The notes: generated by a model not told the origin, from the sequence alone. Counted from the stretch's first letter, positions 1 through 8,279 are shown. The stretch is 64,000 nucleotides of DNA from Candidatus Gastranaerophilales bacterium (GCA_017560095.1 JAFYOU010000036.1:124001-188000); one strand, 5' to 3'. Made by a program: numbers and translations.

Positions 1-1034
1 CTTGCACTGCTATTGCCACATATTTTATAGGTGCAATTTTACCTAAAATAAACAATGCAATTTTAGATAAAATTTTAAAAAAACAAGAAAAAAATAAAGA
101 AAAAACAAAAGAAAGAACCAGTTTTTCAGATTTTCAAAACCAAACAAAGAAAAATAAAAACGTATCATTTACTTCTATTTCAGGAGCATTAGTTAATAGT
201 GCACATATTTTAGAAAATAACTCAACAGCAAGATTATTTATTACAGATACTGGAGTTATTGCAGGAAGATTTGCTAATGCTCCAAATAAATATAGAAAAA
301 TCGAAGGTTTATTTAGAGATATTGCTTCAATTTATTTTTATTTAAAAGCAACCAAACATATTTCAGGTAGCTTAAATAAGTTATTCAATAACGGCGCAGA
401 AACCGATCCAAAAGCCATTGAAAGAACTATTGAAATGCTTCTTCAAAAACTAAAAGAAAATCCGGATATGAATATTGATGATTTCATCTCAAATGCAACA
501 CGAAGCGCAAAAGATGAATCCATTGCAACTTTAAAAAATGCATTTAATAGCAAAAAAACAATTTCCGTTGACGACTTTATAAAACTTTTCCCTGAATTTG
601 AAAATAAAGCCAAAGAAATGGCAAAATTACAATTCATTGAAAATGGTAACGGCGTTTTATCGTTCCAGCAAGCAAGTGATGTTTTATCTGATACTTGGAC
701 AAGTGATCCTAAATTTTTAAAAGAAATATTTAACTTCACAACAGGAAAAGATGTTTCCAACAAACATACTTTTGTTTCAAGCAAAGAACTTGATAAAATA
801 AGAACTTCAATTGATAAGTTTATCAAACAAATCGGAACAAAGTTAAAAGAAGGCACTTTAAATGAAGAATCTATCAAAAAAATTGCCAAACAAAACATTT
901 CTAAAAATTTCTTATTTAATATTATTGGAACAACTATTTCGACGATTGCGCTTGGTTTTTTAATTCCAAAAATTCAATATGCAATTACAAAAAAACTAAC
1001 AAATGAAGACAAATTCCATACAGAAAAAGAATAA
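1..1034 (+). CDS. C-terminal part of a membrane-anchored protein of unknown function (5' truncated)
   Basis: The reading frame is open from the left edge of the window (frame starting at base 3) to the TAA at 1032-1034, so about 343 residues are visible and the start lies outside. A hydrophobic stretch lies at the very beginning of the fragment (ATYFIGAILPKI) and a similar one near the C-terminus (STIALGFLIPKI, about residues 310-330), each followed by an AI..K(I/L) helix. These look like two copies of one membrane segment. Between them is a charged, mainly helical region containing an FITDTGVIAGRFANAP motif. I do not recognise the family; it may be a lineage-specific surface or membrane protein. 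The last residues are Lys/Glu-rich. No terminator is evident after the stop. Confidence 0.8.
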   Translation, partial: CTAIATYFIGAILPKINNAILDKILKKQEKNKEKTKERTSFSDFQNQTKKNKNVSFTSISGALVNSAHILENNSTARLFITDTGVIAGRFANAPNKYRKIEGLFRDIASIYFYLKATKHISGSLNKLFNNGAETDPKAIERTIEMLLQKLKENPDMNIDDFISNATRSAKDESIATLKNAFNSKKTISVDDFIKLFPEFENKAKEMAKLQFIENGNGVLSFQQASDVLSDTWTSDPKFLKEIFNFTTGKDVSNKHTFVSSKELDKIRTSIDKFIKQIGTKLKEGTLNEESIKKIAKQNISKNFLFNIIGTTISTIALGFLIPKIQYAITKKLTNEDKFHTEKE

Positions 1035-1058
1035 TTTTTTTCATATTTTCAAAAAAGG

Positions 1059-1244
1059 CATGCCCCAAAATATAAAAATAAAGGTATAATTTACAATTGT
1101 TTACACCTTTACGTTTTTTAATAATGGCTTGATTCATGCACTTAGCATGGGTTTTACATGTTGGACATGTCAAAAACCATGTCATATCATGTATCTTGGC
1201 TGGCATGAAGCCTTGAAATATAAGCATGATAAGCGTTACCATGA
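1059..1244. other. CATG-dense intergenic stretch with a strong hairpin
   Basis: Ten CATG tetramers occur in about 186 bases, against well under one expected in sequence this AT-rich. Part of the stretch folds into a hairpin: the arm at 1146-1160 (starting CATGGG) pairs with the arm at 1166-1181 (ending CCATG), with one small bulge and a TTGGA loop. No convincing gene is seen. A minus-strand frame (985-1242) crosses it and encodes a CPTC...AKC peptide, but lacks a ribosome-binding site and reads into the upstream gene. Function unknown. Confidence 0.5.
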
Positions 1245-1300
1245 TTGTAAATTCCCGTAATAATTGAGCGTGATTTGCTTGATAATTGAAACTAAAAGGA

Positions 1301-1377
1301 TATAATTAAATTAAAGCCAAGGGGCACAAGGGAAAAGGCGTCTTGAGCAAACTAGATTTTTTGGGAGAGTTTATAAA
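1301..1377 (+). promoter_or_regulatory. Promoter and structured leader of the 73-residue Cys-rich gene
   Basis: A good -10 box (TATAAT, 1301-1306) is followed by a G-rich leader of about 65 bases, unusual in this AT-rich sequence. It can form a stem from GCaCAAG to CTTGaGC (about 1326-1350), with a loop rich in G and A. The Shine-Dalgarno GGGAGAG (1363-1369) lies 8 bases before a GTG start. The leader does not match the consensus of any riboswitch I know. Confidence 0.45.
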
Positions 1378-1599
1378 GTGTTAAAGAGTAGAGATTTTGG
1401 CAGAGCTACTGCAGTGAGAAGATGGACGCAAACTGCAATTGAATGCTATAAAAGAGGTTGTAATTGTGAAGGATGTTTTTATACAGACTTTTTCAACAAT
1501 TCAAGTCAAAAATGTCAAATGAAAGCTTCAGTTCTTGAGCTAGTAAGAGTTCTTGGTAAACCAGACATTGAATTAAAACAAGTTTTAACAGACGATTAA
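1378..1599 (+). CDS. Small Cys-rich protein, function unknown
   Basis: A 73-residue protein starting at GTG, chosen because GGGAGAG sits at ideal spacing and no other start fits. The N-terminal third is basic (KSRDFGRATAVRRW). A cysteine cluster follows (ECYKRGCNCEGC, then SQKCQ), giving a C-x5-C-x-C-x2-C arrangement about residues 23-34 and a fifth Cys near residue 47. Such spacing could bind zinc or an iron-sulfur cluster, but this is inference. The C-terminal half looks helical (VLELVRVLGKPDIELKQVL). It is a single-gene unit with its own promoter and a terminator that overlaps the stop codon. I do not recognise the family. Confidence 0.75.
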   Translation: MLKSRDFGRATAVRRWTQTAIECYKRGCNCEGCFYTDFFNNSSQKCQMKASVLELVRVLGKPDIELKQVLTDD

Positions 1600-1627
1600 T
1601 CTTAAAAGATTGATCGTCTTTTTTATT
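1591..1627 (+). terminator. Rho-independent terminator overlapping the stop codon
   Basis: GACGATTAATC pairs with GATTGATCGTC across a TTAAAA loop (one G-U pair) and is followed by a run of T. The stop codon of the Cys-rich gene (1597-1599) lies inside the left arm. The same hairpin sits just past the end of cdd on the other strand. Confidence 0.85.
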
Positions 1628-2024
1628 TTTCAAACTTGAAACCTGATGGAAAAATTTCTTCTAAATTAAGAATTAAAATACCGTCGTTGTTATCTTCTAA
1701 AATTATTTTGCATCCTTGCTCAGATGCAAATTCGCTTAACCATTGCCTACAAGCGCCACAAGGCATACACTTGGTTTGCTTTGGCGAATATATTGCTATT
1801 GCTTTTATTTTCGTTTTCTCATTGTTTGTAATAGCAGTTGAAATTGCATTTCTCTCGGCACATAAAGTTAAACCATAACTAACATTTTCTACATTGCAAC
1901 CAAGATATTCATTATTATTTTCATATAAGACACAAGCTCCAACTGGAAAATTTGAATATGGAGAATAAGTATTCAAACTTGCTTTTTTAGCTTTTTCTAA
2001 TAATTCTTGATAAATTTTTTCCAT
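1623..2024 (-). CDS. cdd: Cytidine deaminase
   Basis: This 133-residue protein has the family's usual length. It deaminates cytidine and deoxycytidine to uridine forms in pyrimidine salvage, as a cytosolic tetramer with one zinc per subunit. The catalytic signature is complete: CAERNA (Cys55 zinc ligand, Glu57 proton shuttle) and PCGACRQ (Cys89 and Cys92 zinc ligands). The N-terminal SPYSNFPVGA substrate-binding motif is also present. The start is the ATG at 2024: GAGG at 2031-2034 is 6 bases away, whereas the in-frame GTG at 2030 would have no spacing. It is transcribed alone, divergently from the gene at 2156. Confidence 0.95.
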   Translation of the reverse strand: MEKIYQELLEKAKKASLNTYSPYSNFPVGACVLYENNNEYLGCNVENVSYGLTLCAERNAISTAITNNEKTKIKAIAIYSPKQTKCMPCGACRQWLSEFASEQGCKIILEDNNDGILILNLEEIFPSGFKFEK

Positions 2025-2155
2025 TTTCACCTCGAAACATGTGTCGTATATTATATTATACCCCTTTTTTATAAATTTCGCACAAAATCAAGTTATTTTT
2101 CAATCATTTTGGGGAATATATTCTGTGTCTAACATGAAGGTCAATTGGGATAGTT

Positions 2156-2650
2156 ATGTCTATTAATGCAATTAGTGGTGTTTCCTTATATGAATACTAC
2201 TTCAAAATAAATAAAGAAGAAGAAAAAAAGAAAGAATCGCCTCTCGCTGATGAAATGCGAAAATATGGCCTTGTCCCAACCGACAATGAATCTTTAAACA
2301 TTCAACTTTTAAAAAACGCAAAAGAATTAAAACATCAACAAGAAACACAACAAAACCAAGAAATTCCACATTCTCAAAGACCTTGGGCAGATATTATGTA
2401 TCAATTAAACATTCAGTTTAATGAAGACCCGCAAGATGATATCGATGATATTAAAGATGAACTTGCTCTTTTATTAAAAGGAATGGAAGATGATGATGAA
2501 TTAAACCAAGAAATCAAAGATTTGCAAAACTATGTAGAAAGATTGTATTTAGGTTTCCAACAAAATTATTCTCCTGATACATCAAAAACTTCAAGCATTA
2601 ATATGCATTTAAGCAATCTTGCAATGATGAACCAAGTTAACCTTCTTTAG
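2156..2650 (+). CDS. Acidic helical protein of unknown function
   Basis: A 164-residue soluble protein without signal peptide or membrane segment. It opens with MSINAISGVSLYEYYFK, followed by a run of Glu/Lys. The middle is Gln-rich (about residues 55-75), then a strongly acidic segment (EDPQDDIDDIKDELALLLKGMEDDDEL, written here only as a description of the Asp/Glu density at about 97-123). The C-terminal quarter is Ser/Asn/Met-rich. The MS(I/L/F)N-type short N-terminus recurs in other unassigned small proteins of this window (41406, 28618), which suggests a lineage-specific style but not a function. It stands alone, with its own terminator. Not recognised. Confidence 0.75.
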   Translation: MSINAISGVSLYEYYFKINKEEEKKKESPLADEMRKYGLVPTDNESLNIQLLKNAKELKHQQETQQNQEIPHSQRPWADIMYQLNIQFNEDPQDDIDDIKDELALLLKGMEDDDELNQEIKDLQNYVERLYLGFQQNYSPDTSKTSSINMHLSNLAMMNQVNLL

Positions 2651-2681
2651 CACACACCCACATTCAGAACTTCGATGTTAG

Positions 2682-2707
2682 AAAGGGCTCTTTAGAGCCC
2701 TTTTATT
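2682..2707. terminator. Bidirectional terminator between two convergent genes
   Basis: AAAGGGCTC pairs with GAGCCCTTT across a 4-base loop, with A-run and T-run on the two sides, so it can work for both the 2156 gene and the minus-strand radical SAM gene. The stop codon of the latter (2692-2694) lies in the hairpin. Confidence 0.85.
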
Positions 2708-4200
2708 TTAATAAATTTCCATTTTGGATTATTTAAATTAAATGGTAATTTGGAAGCTTCATCAAAACTCATTATTAAACCTTTTTTATAAAATTCTTTC
2801 CAAACTTGCTTAAAAGCACCCAAATTTCCACCTCTATCCACAACTTCTATTAGTAAATCAGTAAGCGCTTCATCATATCTTGATAAAATACTTTGAATTA
2901 CATCCCAATCAACACTGGATGGCCTAAAAGTTACGCCAATTTTATGAAACTCTTTTTTTAAATAATTCAGGCGTTTTTCTAATATTTTTTTATCGACTCT
3001 TTCTGTTAATTCAAAAGGGGTTTGCGCTTTTGGAATAAATGTCGATGTGGAAATAGTTAAATCAAAAGCACCACCTATTTTTTTAATTTGAGCTTTCATT
3101 TTTTTAACTAAATCAACTAAAGCATCAATATCTTCATCAGTTTCTGTCGGAAGACCAATCATGGTATAGATCTTCATTCCTCTTAAACCATTTTTTTGAG
3201 CAACACATAACGTATTTAAAATTTGTTCATCGGATAAATTTTTATTTATATAATCTCTTAATCTTTGACTTCCTGCTTCAAGAGCAATTGTAGCTGTTTT
3301 TTGATTACATTTAACTAGTAATTTAATCAAATTTTCATCTGCTAAATCTGCCCTTAAAGAAGAGATTGAAAGCTCAATTGGACGAGTATCGCAATAAGAA
3401 GAAATATGTTCAATAATTTGATTAAAATTAGGATGTCCAGCAACATAAGCCCCCATTAAAGCCAATTTATTCGTATATTGAAGTCCAAAATCAATTGCTT
3501 CAATAATTTTATTTAACGGAACAAATCGAGTCGGAATATTTAAATGGCTTGCCAAACAAAACTTACACATTTTTGGACATCCTCGTTCAATCTCCACAAC
3601 AAAAGAATCAGAAAAATAACTTTTTTCAGACAAAATTGGAGTATAAAAAATTTCTTCATTTAAGTTATCACGTGTTATTTTAACTTCTTTTTTTGGATAT
3701 TTTGGAACATAAATTCCTTCAATTTTACTCAATTTTTTAAGTTTTTCGTCTCTCGATAAATCGCTACATTTTTTTAACTCATCAATCGCGAATTTCAATG
3801 AACATTTTTCGCCAATTGAAATAAAATCAAAAAATTCCTCATATGGTTTTGGATTAGCCATCAAAACAGGGCCACCAGCAAATATTAAAGGAGTTTCATC
3901 ATTTCTTTCAGATGATTTCAACGGAATTTGATATTTTTTTAACATTTTTATTACAGTTAAAATATCAATTTCAAAACTCATTGAAAAACCCGCTAAATCA
4001 AGACAATCTAACGGAATTTCAAATATTTTTGTATCAGAATATATTCGCTCAACATATAAATCAGAATCTAAATCTAGCATTTTAAATATTGAAAGATACC
4101 CTAATGATGCCATTGCAAAAGATTCAATAGCCGGATACATTAACCAAACATTTAGTTTTGGATTTTTTTCATTCAGTCTATTATATAGAAATTTTTCCAT
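2692..4200 (-). CDS. B12-binding-type radical SAM protein (TIGR03960-like)
   Basis: A 502-residue radical SAM protein. The N-terminal third (about 1-190) has the layout of a cobalamin-binding-like domain followed by a linker; the core carries the 4Fe-4S motif C-x3-C-x2-C in ERGCPKMCKFC (about residues 208-215). Further conserved points are GSQRLRDYINK, the MKIYTMIGLPTETDEDI strand typical of TIGR03960/YgiQ-like enzymes, and a long helical C-terminus. The reaction is unknown. In many genomes related proteins neighbour a DUF2344 protein; none is adjacent here. It follows the AI-2E-family gene after 2 bases and is very likely co-transcribed with it. Family call fairly sure, function not. Confidence 0.85.
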   Translation of the reverse strand: MEKFLYNRLNEKNPKLNVWLMYPAIESFAMASLGYLSIFKMLDLDSDLYVERIYSDTKIFEIPLDCLDLAGFSMSFEIDILTVIKMLKKYQIPLKSSERNDETPLIFAGGPVLMANPKPYEEFFDFISIGEKCSLKFAIDELKKCSDLSRDEKLKKLSKIEGIYVPKYPKKEVKITRDNLNEEIFYTPILSEKSYFSDSFVVEIERGCPKMCKFCLASHLNIPTRFVPLNKIIEAIDFGLQYTNKLALMGAYVAGHPNFNQIIEHISSYCDTRPIELSISSLRADLADENLIKLLVKCNQKTATIALEAGSQRLRDYINKNLSDEQILNTLCVAQKNGLRGMKIYTMIGLPTETDEDIDALVDLVKKMKAQIKKIGGAFDLTISTSTFIPKAQTPFELTERVDKKILEKRLNYLKKEFHKIGVTFRPSSVDWDVIQSILSRYDEALTDLLIEVVDRGGNLGAFKQVWKEFYKKGLIMSFDEASKLPFNLNNPKWKFIKIKGL

Positions 4201-4202
4201 AG

Positions 4203-5222
4203 CTAATTCTTATTATTTATTCTATTTAAATATAGTTCATCTACTAAAACGCAAATCACACTAGCAATTGCAGGAGATAAAACAATACCCCAAAAACCTA
4301 AAAATCTTGCTGAAATCAAAAGTGCAATAATTATCATTAAAGGATGCATATTTAAAAGTTTTCCAAAAACAATTGGTCTTAAAAATTGATTTTGCGACCA
4401 TTGTGCAAGCATATATACAATAAAAGTTAATAAAACAGCAACAAATCCACCGCTAATACTTGTTAAAAGACCAATAATTATTGCTAAAGCAGGCCCAATA
4501 ACAGGAATAATATCAAAAACACAAGCAATAAAACCAAGTAAAAATGCATGTTGATTTTGAAGCAACAACAATCCAATTGTTACAAAAACCCCAACAAATG
4601 CCATCGCAATGCCTTGTGCAAAAACGTAATTACCTACTTTAGAAGCAATGTTTTCAAGTATACTTAGTGCTCTTTCTTTATGTTCAGAAGGGAAAAATTC
4701 AATAAATTTATCTTTTAATCTTTTTTCATCATAAGCAAAATAAAATACTATTATCGCTATTGCAAACAATGTTGTAAAGAAATTTGCAACCCATTTACCT
4801 GCCACAATTGAATTTTCAACTAATTGCTTAGCCCCTTCAGTTAATGGCTCTTTAAGAAATTCAAATGTTACAAAATCAGATAAAGATTTACCAAAAACTT
4901 GGAAATTTAATAATTTTTCAATTTCATCAATTGCATTTGGAAAATTATTAACCATTTGAATTGCTTCTTTTGCGCATATTGTAACTAATGGAACAATAAT
5001 TAAAAATGAAGCTAAAATCATTAAAAATAGAAGCAAAGTAACTGCCCAAATACGAGGCATTTTCTTTTCCATTTTTTTAATTATTGGACTTATTGCGCAA
5101 GTTATAACAAACGAACCAAATAACATCATTAAAATATCAAGCGAATATATCGACAGTGCAATAATTGCAATAATCAATATAAAAACAATTATATTTTTAT
5201 AGCTTAAAACTTTGCTTTCCAT
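4203..5222 (-). CDS. AI-2E/PerM family membrane transporter
   Basis: A 339-residue integral membrane protein with the AI-2E transporter family layout. Paired hydrophobic helices lie at the N-terminus (about 8-50 and 60-82), then a soluble helical segment with LSDFVTFEFLKEPLTEGAKQLV, then a cluster of helices (about 150-175, 200-330) including the family hallmark FDIIPVIGPALAIIIGL and SQNQFLRPIVFGKLLNMHPLMII. Members are described as autoinducer-2 exporters, sodium/proton antiporters or simply permeases, so the substrate cannot be named. It heads a two-gene unit with the radical SAM gene. Confidence 0.9.
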   Translation of the reverse strand: MESKVLSYKNIIVFILIIAIIALSIYSLDILMMLFGSFVITCAISPIIKKMEKKMPRIWAVTLLLFLMILASFLIIVPLVTICAKEAIQMVNNFPNAIDEIEKLLNFQVFGKSLSDFVTFEFLKEPLTEGAKQLVENSIVAGKWVANFFTTLFAIAIIVFYFAYDEKRLKDKFIEFFPSEHKERALSILENIASKVGNYVFAQGIAMAFVGVFVTIGLLLLQNQHAFLLGFIACVFDIIPVIGPALAIIIGLLTSISGGFVAVLLTFIVYMLAQWSQNQFLRPIVFGKLLNMHPLMIIIALLISARFLGFWGIVLSPAIASVICVLVDELYLNRINNKN

Positions 5223-5240
5223 TATTTTTCCTCATTAAAG

Positions 5241-5285
5241 TACCATATTTATGGTATAATCTTTCTTGAATTTTATCAAGAAGAA
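5241..5285 (+). promoter_or_regulatory. Promoter with palindrome and 5' hairpin upstream of lysA
   Basis: TACCATA-TT-TATGGTA (5241-5256) is a perfect inverted repeat that runs into an extended -10 box TGGTATAAT (5252-5260). Just downstream, TTCTTGA (5263-5269) pairs with TCAAGAA (5276-5282), giving a hairpin in the leader. The palindrome could be an operator over the promoter. It also lies in the spacer to the divergent 5222 gene. No repressor is identifiable. Confidence 0.45.
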
Positions 5286-5298
5286 AGTAGCGTAGCCG

Positions 5299-6618
5299 AT
5301 GAGTAACAATAATTTTGTAAATCAAAACATCAAACCACTTAACACTAAATTTAACAACAAAGGAAATCTTGAAATTTCAGGATGTGATTTGACAGATTTA
5401 GCCAAAGAATTTAAAACACCATTATATGTTATGGATAAAGAAACTCTTTTAACCATGGCTAATGATTACAAAAAAGCCTTTTCAGCTTATCCTAAAACAA
5501 AAATGCTTTTTGCTTCAAAAGCCTTAATGACAAGTGCTATCGCAAAAATTCTAGACGAAATTGGTTTTGGTTTCGACGTTGTTTCAATAGGCGAAATTTA
5601 TACTTTAATTAACGCAGGAATTAAACTTGATAAAGTTTCATTTAATGGAAATAATAAATCAATTGAAGAACTTGAATACGCTCTTGATAATGATATCGAC
5701 CACATAAGTGTAGACAATTTTTATGAACTTAAAATTTTAAATGAAATTGCCAAAGGTAAAAATAAAATTCAAAAAATTCATTTAAGAATTACTCCCGGAA
5801 TTGAATGTCATACCCATGAATATATCCAAACAGGACAATTAGATTCAAAATTTGGTTTTGACCTTTCTATGATGAATGATGCAATTGAACTTATTTTAAA
5901 TGAATATAAAAATTTAAAACTGATTGGTTTGCACGCTCATATTGGTTCGCAAATTTTTGAAACAGAGGTATATAAAGATGAGGCTAAAATCGTTTTAGAA
6001 GAAATCAAAAGAATTAAAGATAAATTTAATATTGAACTTAGCGAAATCAATCTTGGCGGAGGCTTAGGAATAACTTATACATCTAATGATAATCCTCCAA
6101 GCGTATATGAAATAGCAGAAGTTTTGATTAATTCAATTAATTCAAATTGTGAACGCTTGAACCTTGAAAAACCAACACTTTATATTGAACCAGGTCGTTC
6201 CTTGGTTTGCAGTGCAGGCGTTAGTTTATACACAATCGGAAGCGAAAAAACAATCAAAGGAATAAGAAAATATATAGCAGTTGATGGCGGTATGGCAGAT
6301 AATCCAAGACCATCAATGTATCAAGCACAATATAGTGCACAAATTGCTAATGCAAAATCTGAAAATAAACCCGAAATAGTAACTATTGCAGGAAAATTTT
6401 GCGAATCAGGAGATATTTTAATTAAAGATATTGAACTCAATTCTCCTCAAAGCGGAGATATTCTTTGCGTTTACGACACAGGAGCATATTGTTATTCAAT
6501 GAGCTCTAACTATAATCGAGTTTTAAAACCTGCAATGGTTTTAATTGAAGATGGCAAAGGAAAATTAATCGTTAAAAGACAAACTCTTGAACAACTTGTG
6601 CAAAATGATGTAATATAA
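5299..6618 (+). CDS. lysA: Diaminopimelate decarboxylase
   Basis: This 439-residue fold-III PLP enzyme removes CO2 from meso-diaminopimelate to give lysine. The PLP lysine is Lys74 in FASKALM. The phosphate/PLP-binding and substrate motifs HAHIGSQI, GGGLGI, EPGRSLV, CESGDIL and DTGAYCYSMSSNYN are all present in order. The C-terminus lacks extra domains. The ATG at 5299 has only a weak ribosome-binding site (GAAAG), which sits close to the leader hairpin. cdaA follows after 33 bases and the flavin reductase gene after that, so the three probably form one transcript. Other lysine-pathway genes are not in the window. Confidence 0.95.
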   Translation: MSNNNFVNQNIKPLNTKFNNKGNLEISGCDLTDLAKEFKTPLYVMDKETLLTMANDYKKAFSAYPKTKMLFASKALMTSAIAKILDEIGFGFDVVSIGEIYTLINAGIKLDKVSFNGNNKSIEELEYALDNDIDHISVDNFYELKILNEIAKGKNKIQKIHLRITPGIECHTHEYIQTGQLDSKFGFDLSMMNDAIELILNEYKNLKLIGLHAHIGSQIFETEVYKDEAKIVLEEIKRIKDKFNIELSEINLGGGLGITYTSNDNPPSVYEIAEVLINSINSNCERLNLEKPTLYIEPGRSLVCSAGVSLYTIGSEKTIKGIRKYIAVDGGMADNPRPSMYQAQYSAQIANAKSENKPEIVTIAGKFCESGDILIKDIELNSPQSGDILCVYDTGAYCYSMSSNYNRVLKPAMVLIEDGKGKLIVKRQTLEQLVQNDVI

Positions 6619-6651
6619 AAGAAAACTTTTAATACAAAATAGAGGGTTGAT

Positions 6652-7560
6652 ATGAATTTTACAAATTTTGAAATATTTTTAACATCGCAATTTGAATTAT
6701 TTTTTAAAGAAATGAATAAAGTTGCGCTAACTGTTAATATTTTTGAAATTTTAATTCTAGGCTTCGTGCTTTATTATTTATATCGACGTTTTATTCGAGG
6801 AACACATAGTGAAAACCTCGTTCGAGGTTCATTATTGCTTGTTGTAATGTGGGGCTTATCCGAACTTTTAATCAGAATCAACTTAAATATCTTTGGTGTA
6901 TTTTTAAAAACATTGGTTTCCGTTGTTTCATTTGGTTTAATCGTTATTTTCCAACCAGAATTAAGAAGATTTTTAGGCTACATTGGCCAAGGAAATCTTT
7001 TTGAAAAACTTTTCTTAAGTGGCTCAGAACAAATTGGAGCAAAACAACTAGACACTGCAAAAGAATTAATTGAAACAATCAAATATTTATCAAAATCAAA
7101 AACTGGCGGTTTAATTGTTCTTCAAAAAGATGTTACTTCATTAGTACAATCTGATGTAGGAGTTAAAATTAATGCCAATGTTTCTCAAGAATTATTATTA
7201 ACTATCTTTTTTCCAAACACACCACTTCATGATGGTGCTGTTGTAATTAGAGATAACAAAATTGTTTCGGCTGGTGTTTTGTTACCATTAACTGAAGATC
7301 CAAAACTTTCTTGGAGATATGGCACTCGCCATAGAGCTGCAATTGGCGTATCAGAAGTATATCCAGATTGCGCTTGTATTGTCGTATCCGAAGAAACCGG
7401 AGATGTTTCTATTGCAATTGATGGTATATTAAAAAAATATGATGATTTAGGCAAATTAAAAGCAGATTTAACAAGAATATTGGGACATAAACAAGAGGAA
7501 ACCCAACAACACGAAAAAAGTTTTATTAAATTTGATAATATCTTCGGAAAAAATCTATAA
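6652..7560 (+). CDS. cdaA: Diadenylate cyclase, CdaA type
   Basis: This 302-residue protein makes cyclic di-AMP from two ATP. Three membrane helices in the first 100 residues (about 30-47, 58-78, 85-100) are followed by a DAC domain with the catalytic DGA motif (Asp194) and the RHR motif (Arg226). Both are intact. The C-terminal tail is about 25 residues longer than in typical Firmicute CdaA and is charged. AGAGGG precedes the ATG at good spacing. No glmM or cdaR gene follows, unlike the common cdaA-cdaR-glmM order; here it sits between lysA and a flavin reductase-rubredoxin gene. Confidence 0.93.
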   Translation: MNFTNFEIFLTSQFELFFKEMNKVALTVNIFEILILGFVLYYLYRRFIRGTHSENLVRGSLLLVVMWGLSELLIRINLNIFGVFLKTLVSVVSFGLIVIFQPELRRFLGYIGQGNLFEKLFLSGSEQIGAKQLDTAKELIETIKYLSKSKTGGLIVLQKDVTSLVQSDVGVKINANVSQELLLTIFFPNTPLHDGAVVIRDNKIVSAGVLLPLTEDPKLSWRYGTRHRAAIGVSEVYPDCACIVVSEETGDVSIAIDGILKKYDDLGKLKADLTRILGHKQEETQQHEKSFIKFDNIFGKNL

Positions 7561-7571
7561 AAGGAGTATAA

Positions 7572-8201
7572 ATGCTTAACAAAGCGGTTTTGTGGAATTT
7601 ATCTTATGGCGTTTACATTGTATCAACAATGGAAAATAACAAGCCTGTTGGTTGTGTTGCAAATTCTATTATGCAACTGACTCACGATACAATCGCAATC
7701 AGTTTAAATCATCAAAACTACACAAATAAAATTACAAAAGAAACAAAAAAACTTGCTATTTCAATTTTAAATACCGAAGTAGAAGAAAATTTGATTCCAA
7801 CTTTTGGATTTTGCTCCAGCAAAGATAGAAATAAATTTGAAAATGTAGAATACAAATTAATAGATAATCTCCCAATTATTACAAATGCCAATGGCTATAT
7901 AACGCTTGAAATAATCGAAAATGTCGAACTTGAAACCCATACTTTATTTGTTGGGAAAATTATAAACGGAGATATTTTAAATAATTCTATTCCAATGACA
8001 TACAAATACTACCATGAAGTCATTAAAGGGCGTGCCCCAAAAACAGCGCCAACTTATATCGAAGAAGAAATTACCAAAGAAGGCATCAAATACAAATGTT
8101 CAATTTGTGGGTATATTTATGAAGGCGATATAGATAAAGAAAATAATGACTTCTTCTGCCCTATATGCAAACAACCCAAAAATGTTTTTGTGAAAATATA
8201 A
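7572..8201 (+). CDS. Flavin reductase-rubredoxin fusion (high-molecular-weight rubredoxin type)
   Basis: A 209-residue two-domain redox protein. Residues 1-155 match the flavin reductase-like FMN-binding domain (SYGVYIVSTMENNKPVGCVANS, later HTLFVGKI). Residues about 170-209 form a rubredoxin domain with both CxxC iron ligands (YKCSICGYIYEGD and FFCPICKQP). Known fusions of this kind pass electrons from NAD(P)H to flavodiiron proteins that reduce oxygen or nitric oxide in anaerobes. No flavodiiron gene is in the window, so the partner is unknown. A strong AAAGGAG lies before the ATG, 11 bases after cdaA. The linker between the rubredoxin strands is slightly short. Confidence 0.9.
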   Translation: MLNKAVLWNLSYGVYIVSTMENNKPVGCVANSIMQLTHDTIAISLNHQNYTNKITKETKKLAISILNTEVEENLIPTFGFCSSKDRNKFENVEYKLIDNLPIITNANGYITLEIIENVELETHTLFVGKIINGDILNNSIPMTYKYYHEVIKGRAPKTAPTYIEEEITKEGIKYKCSICGYIYEGDIDKENNDFFCPICKQPKNVFVKI

Positions 8202-8279
8202 ATAATAAAGTTAAAGCGCAAAAATAAAATAACAATTTTATAACCTAAATTGTTTTTATTAAATTATACTTGCTTTGAA

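Noticed and set aside
985-1242. Minus-strand 85-residue frame with a CPTCKTHAKC motif across the CATG-rich spacer
   Set aside because: It has no ribosome-binding site, runs into the preceding gene and depends on the odd CATG composition. The Cys motif is suggestive but not enough for a gene call.
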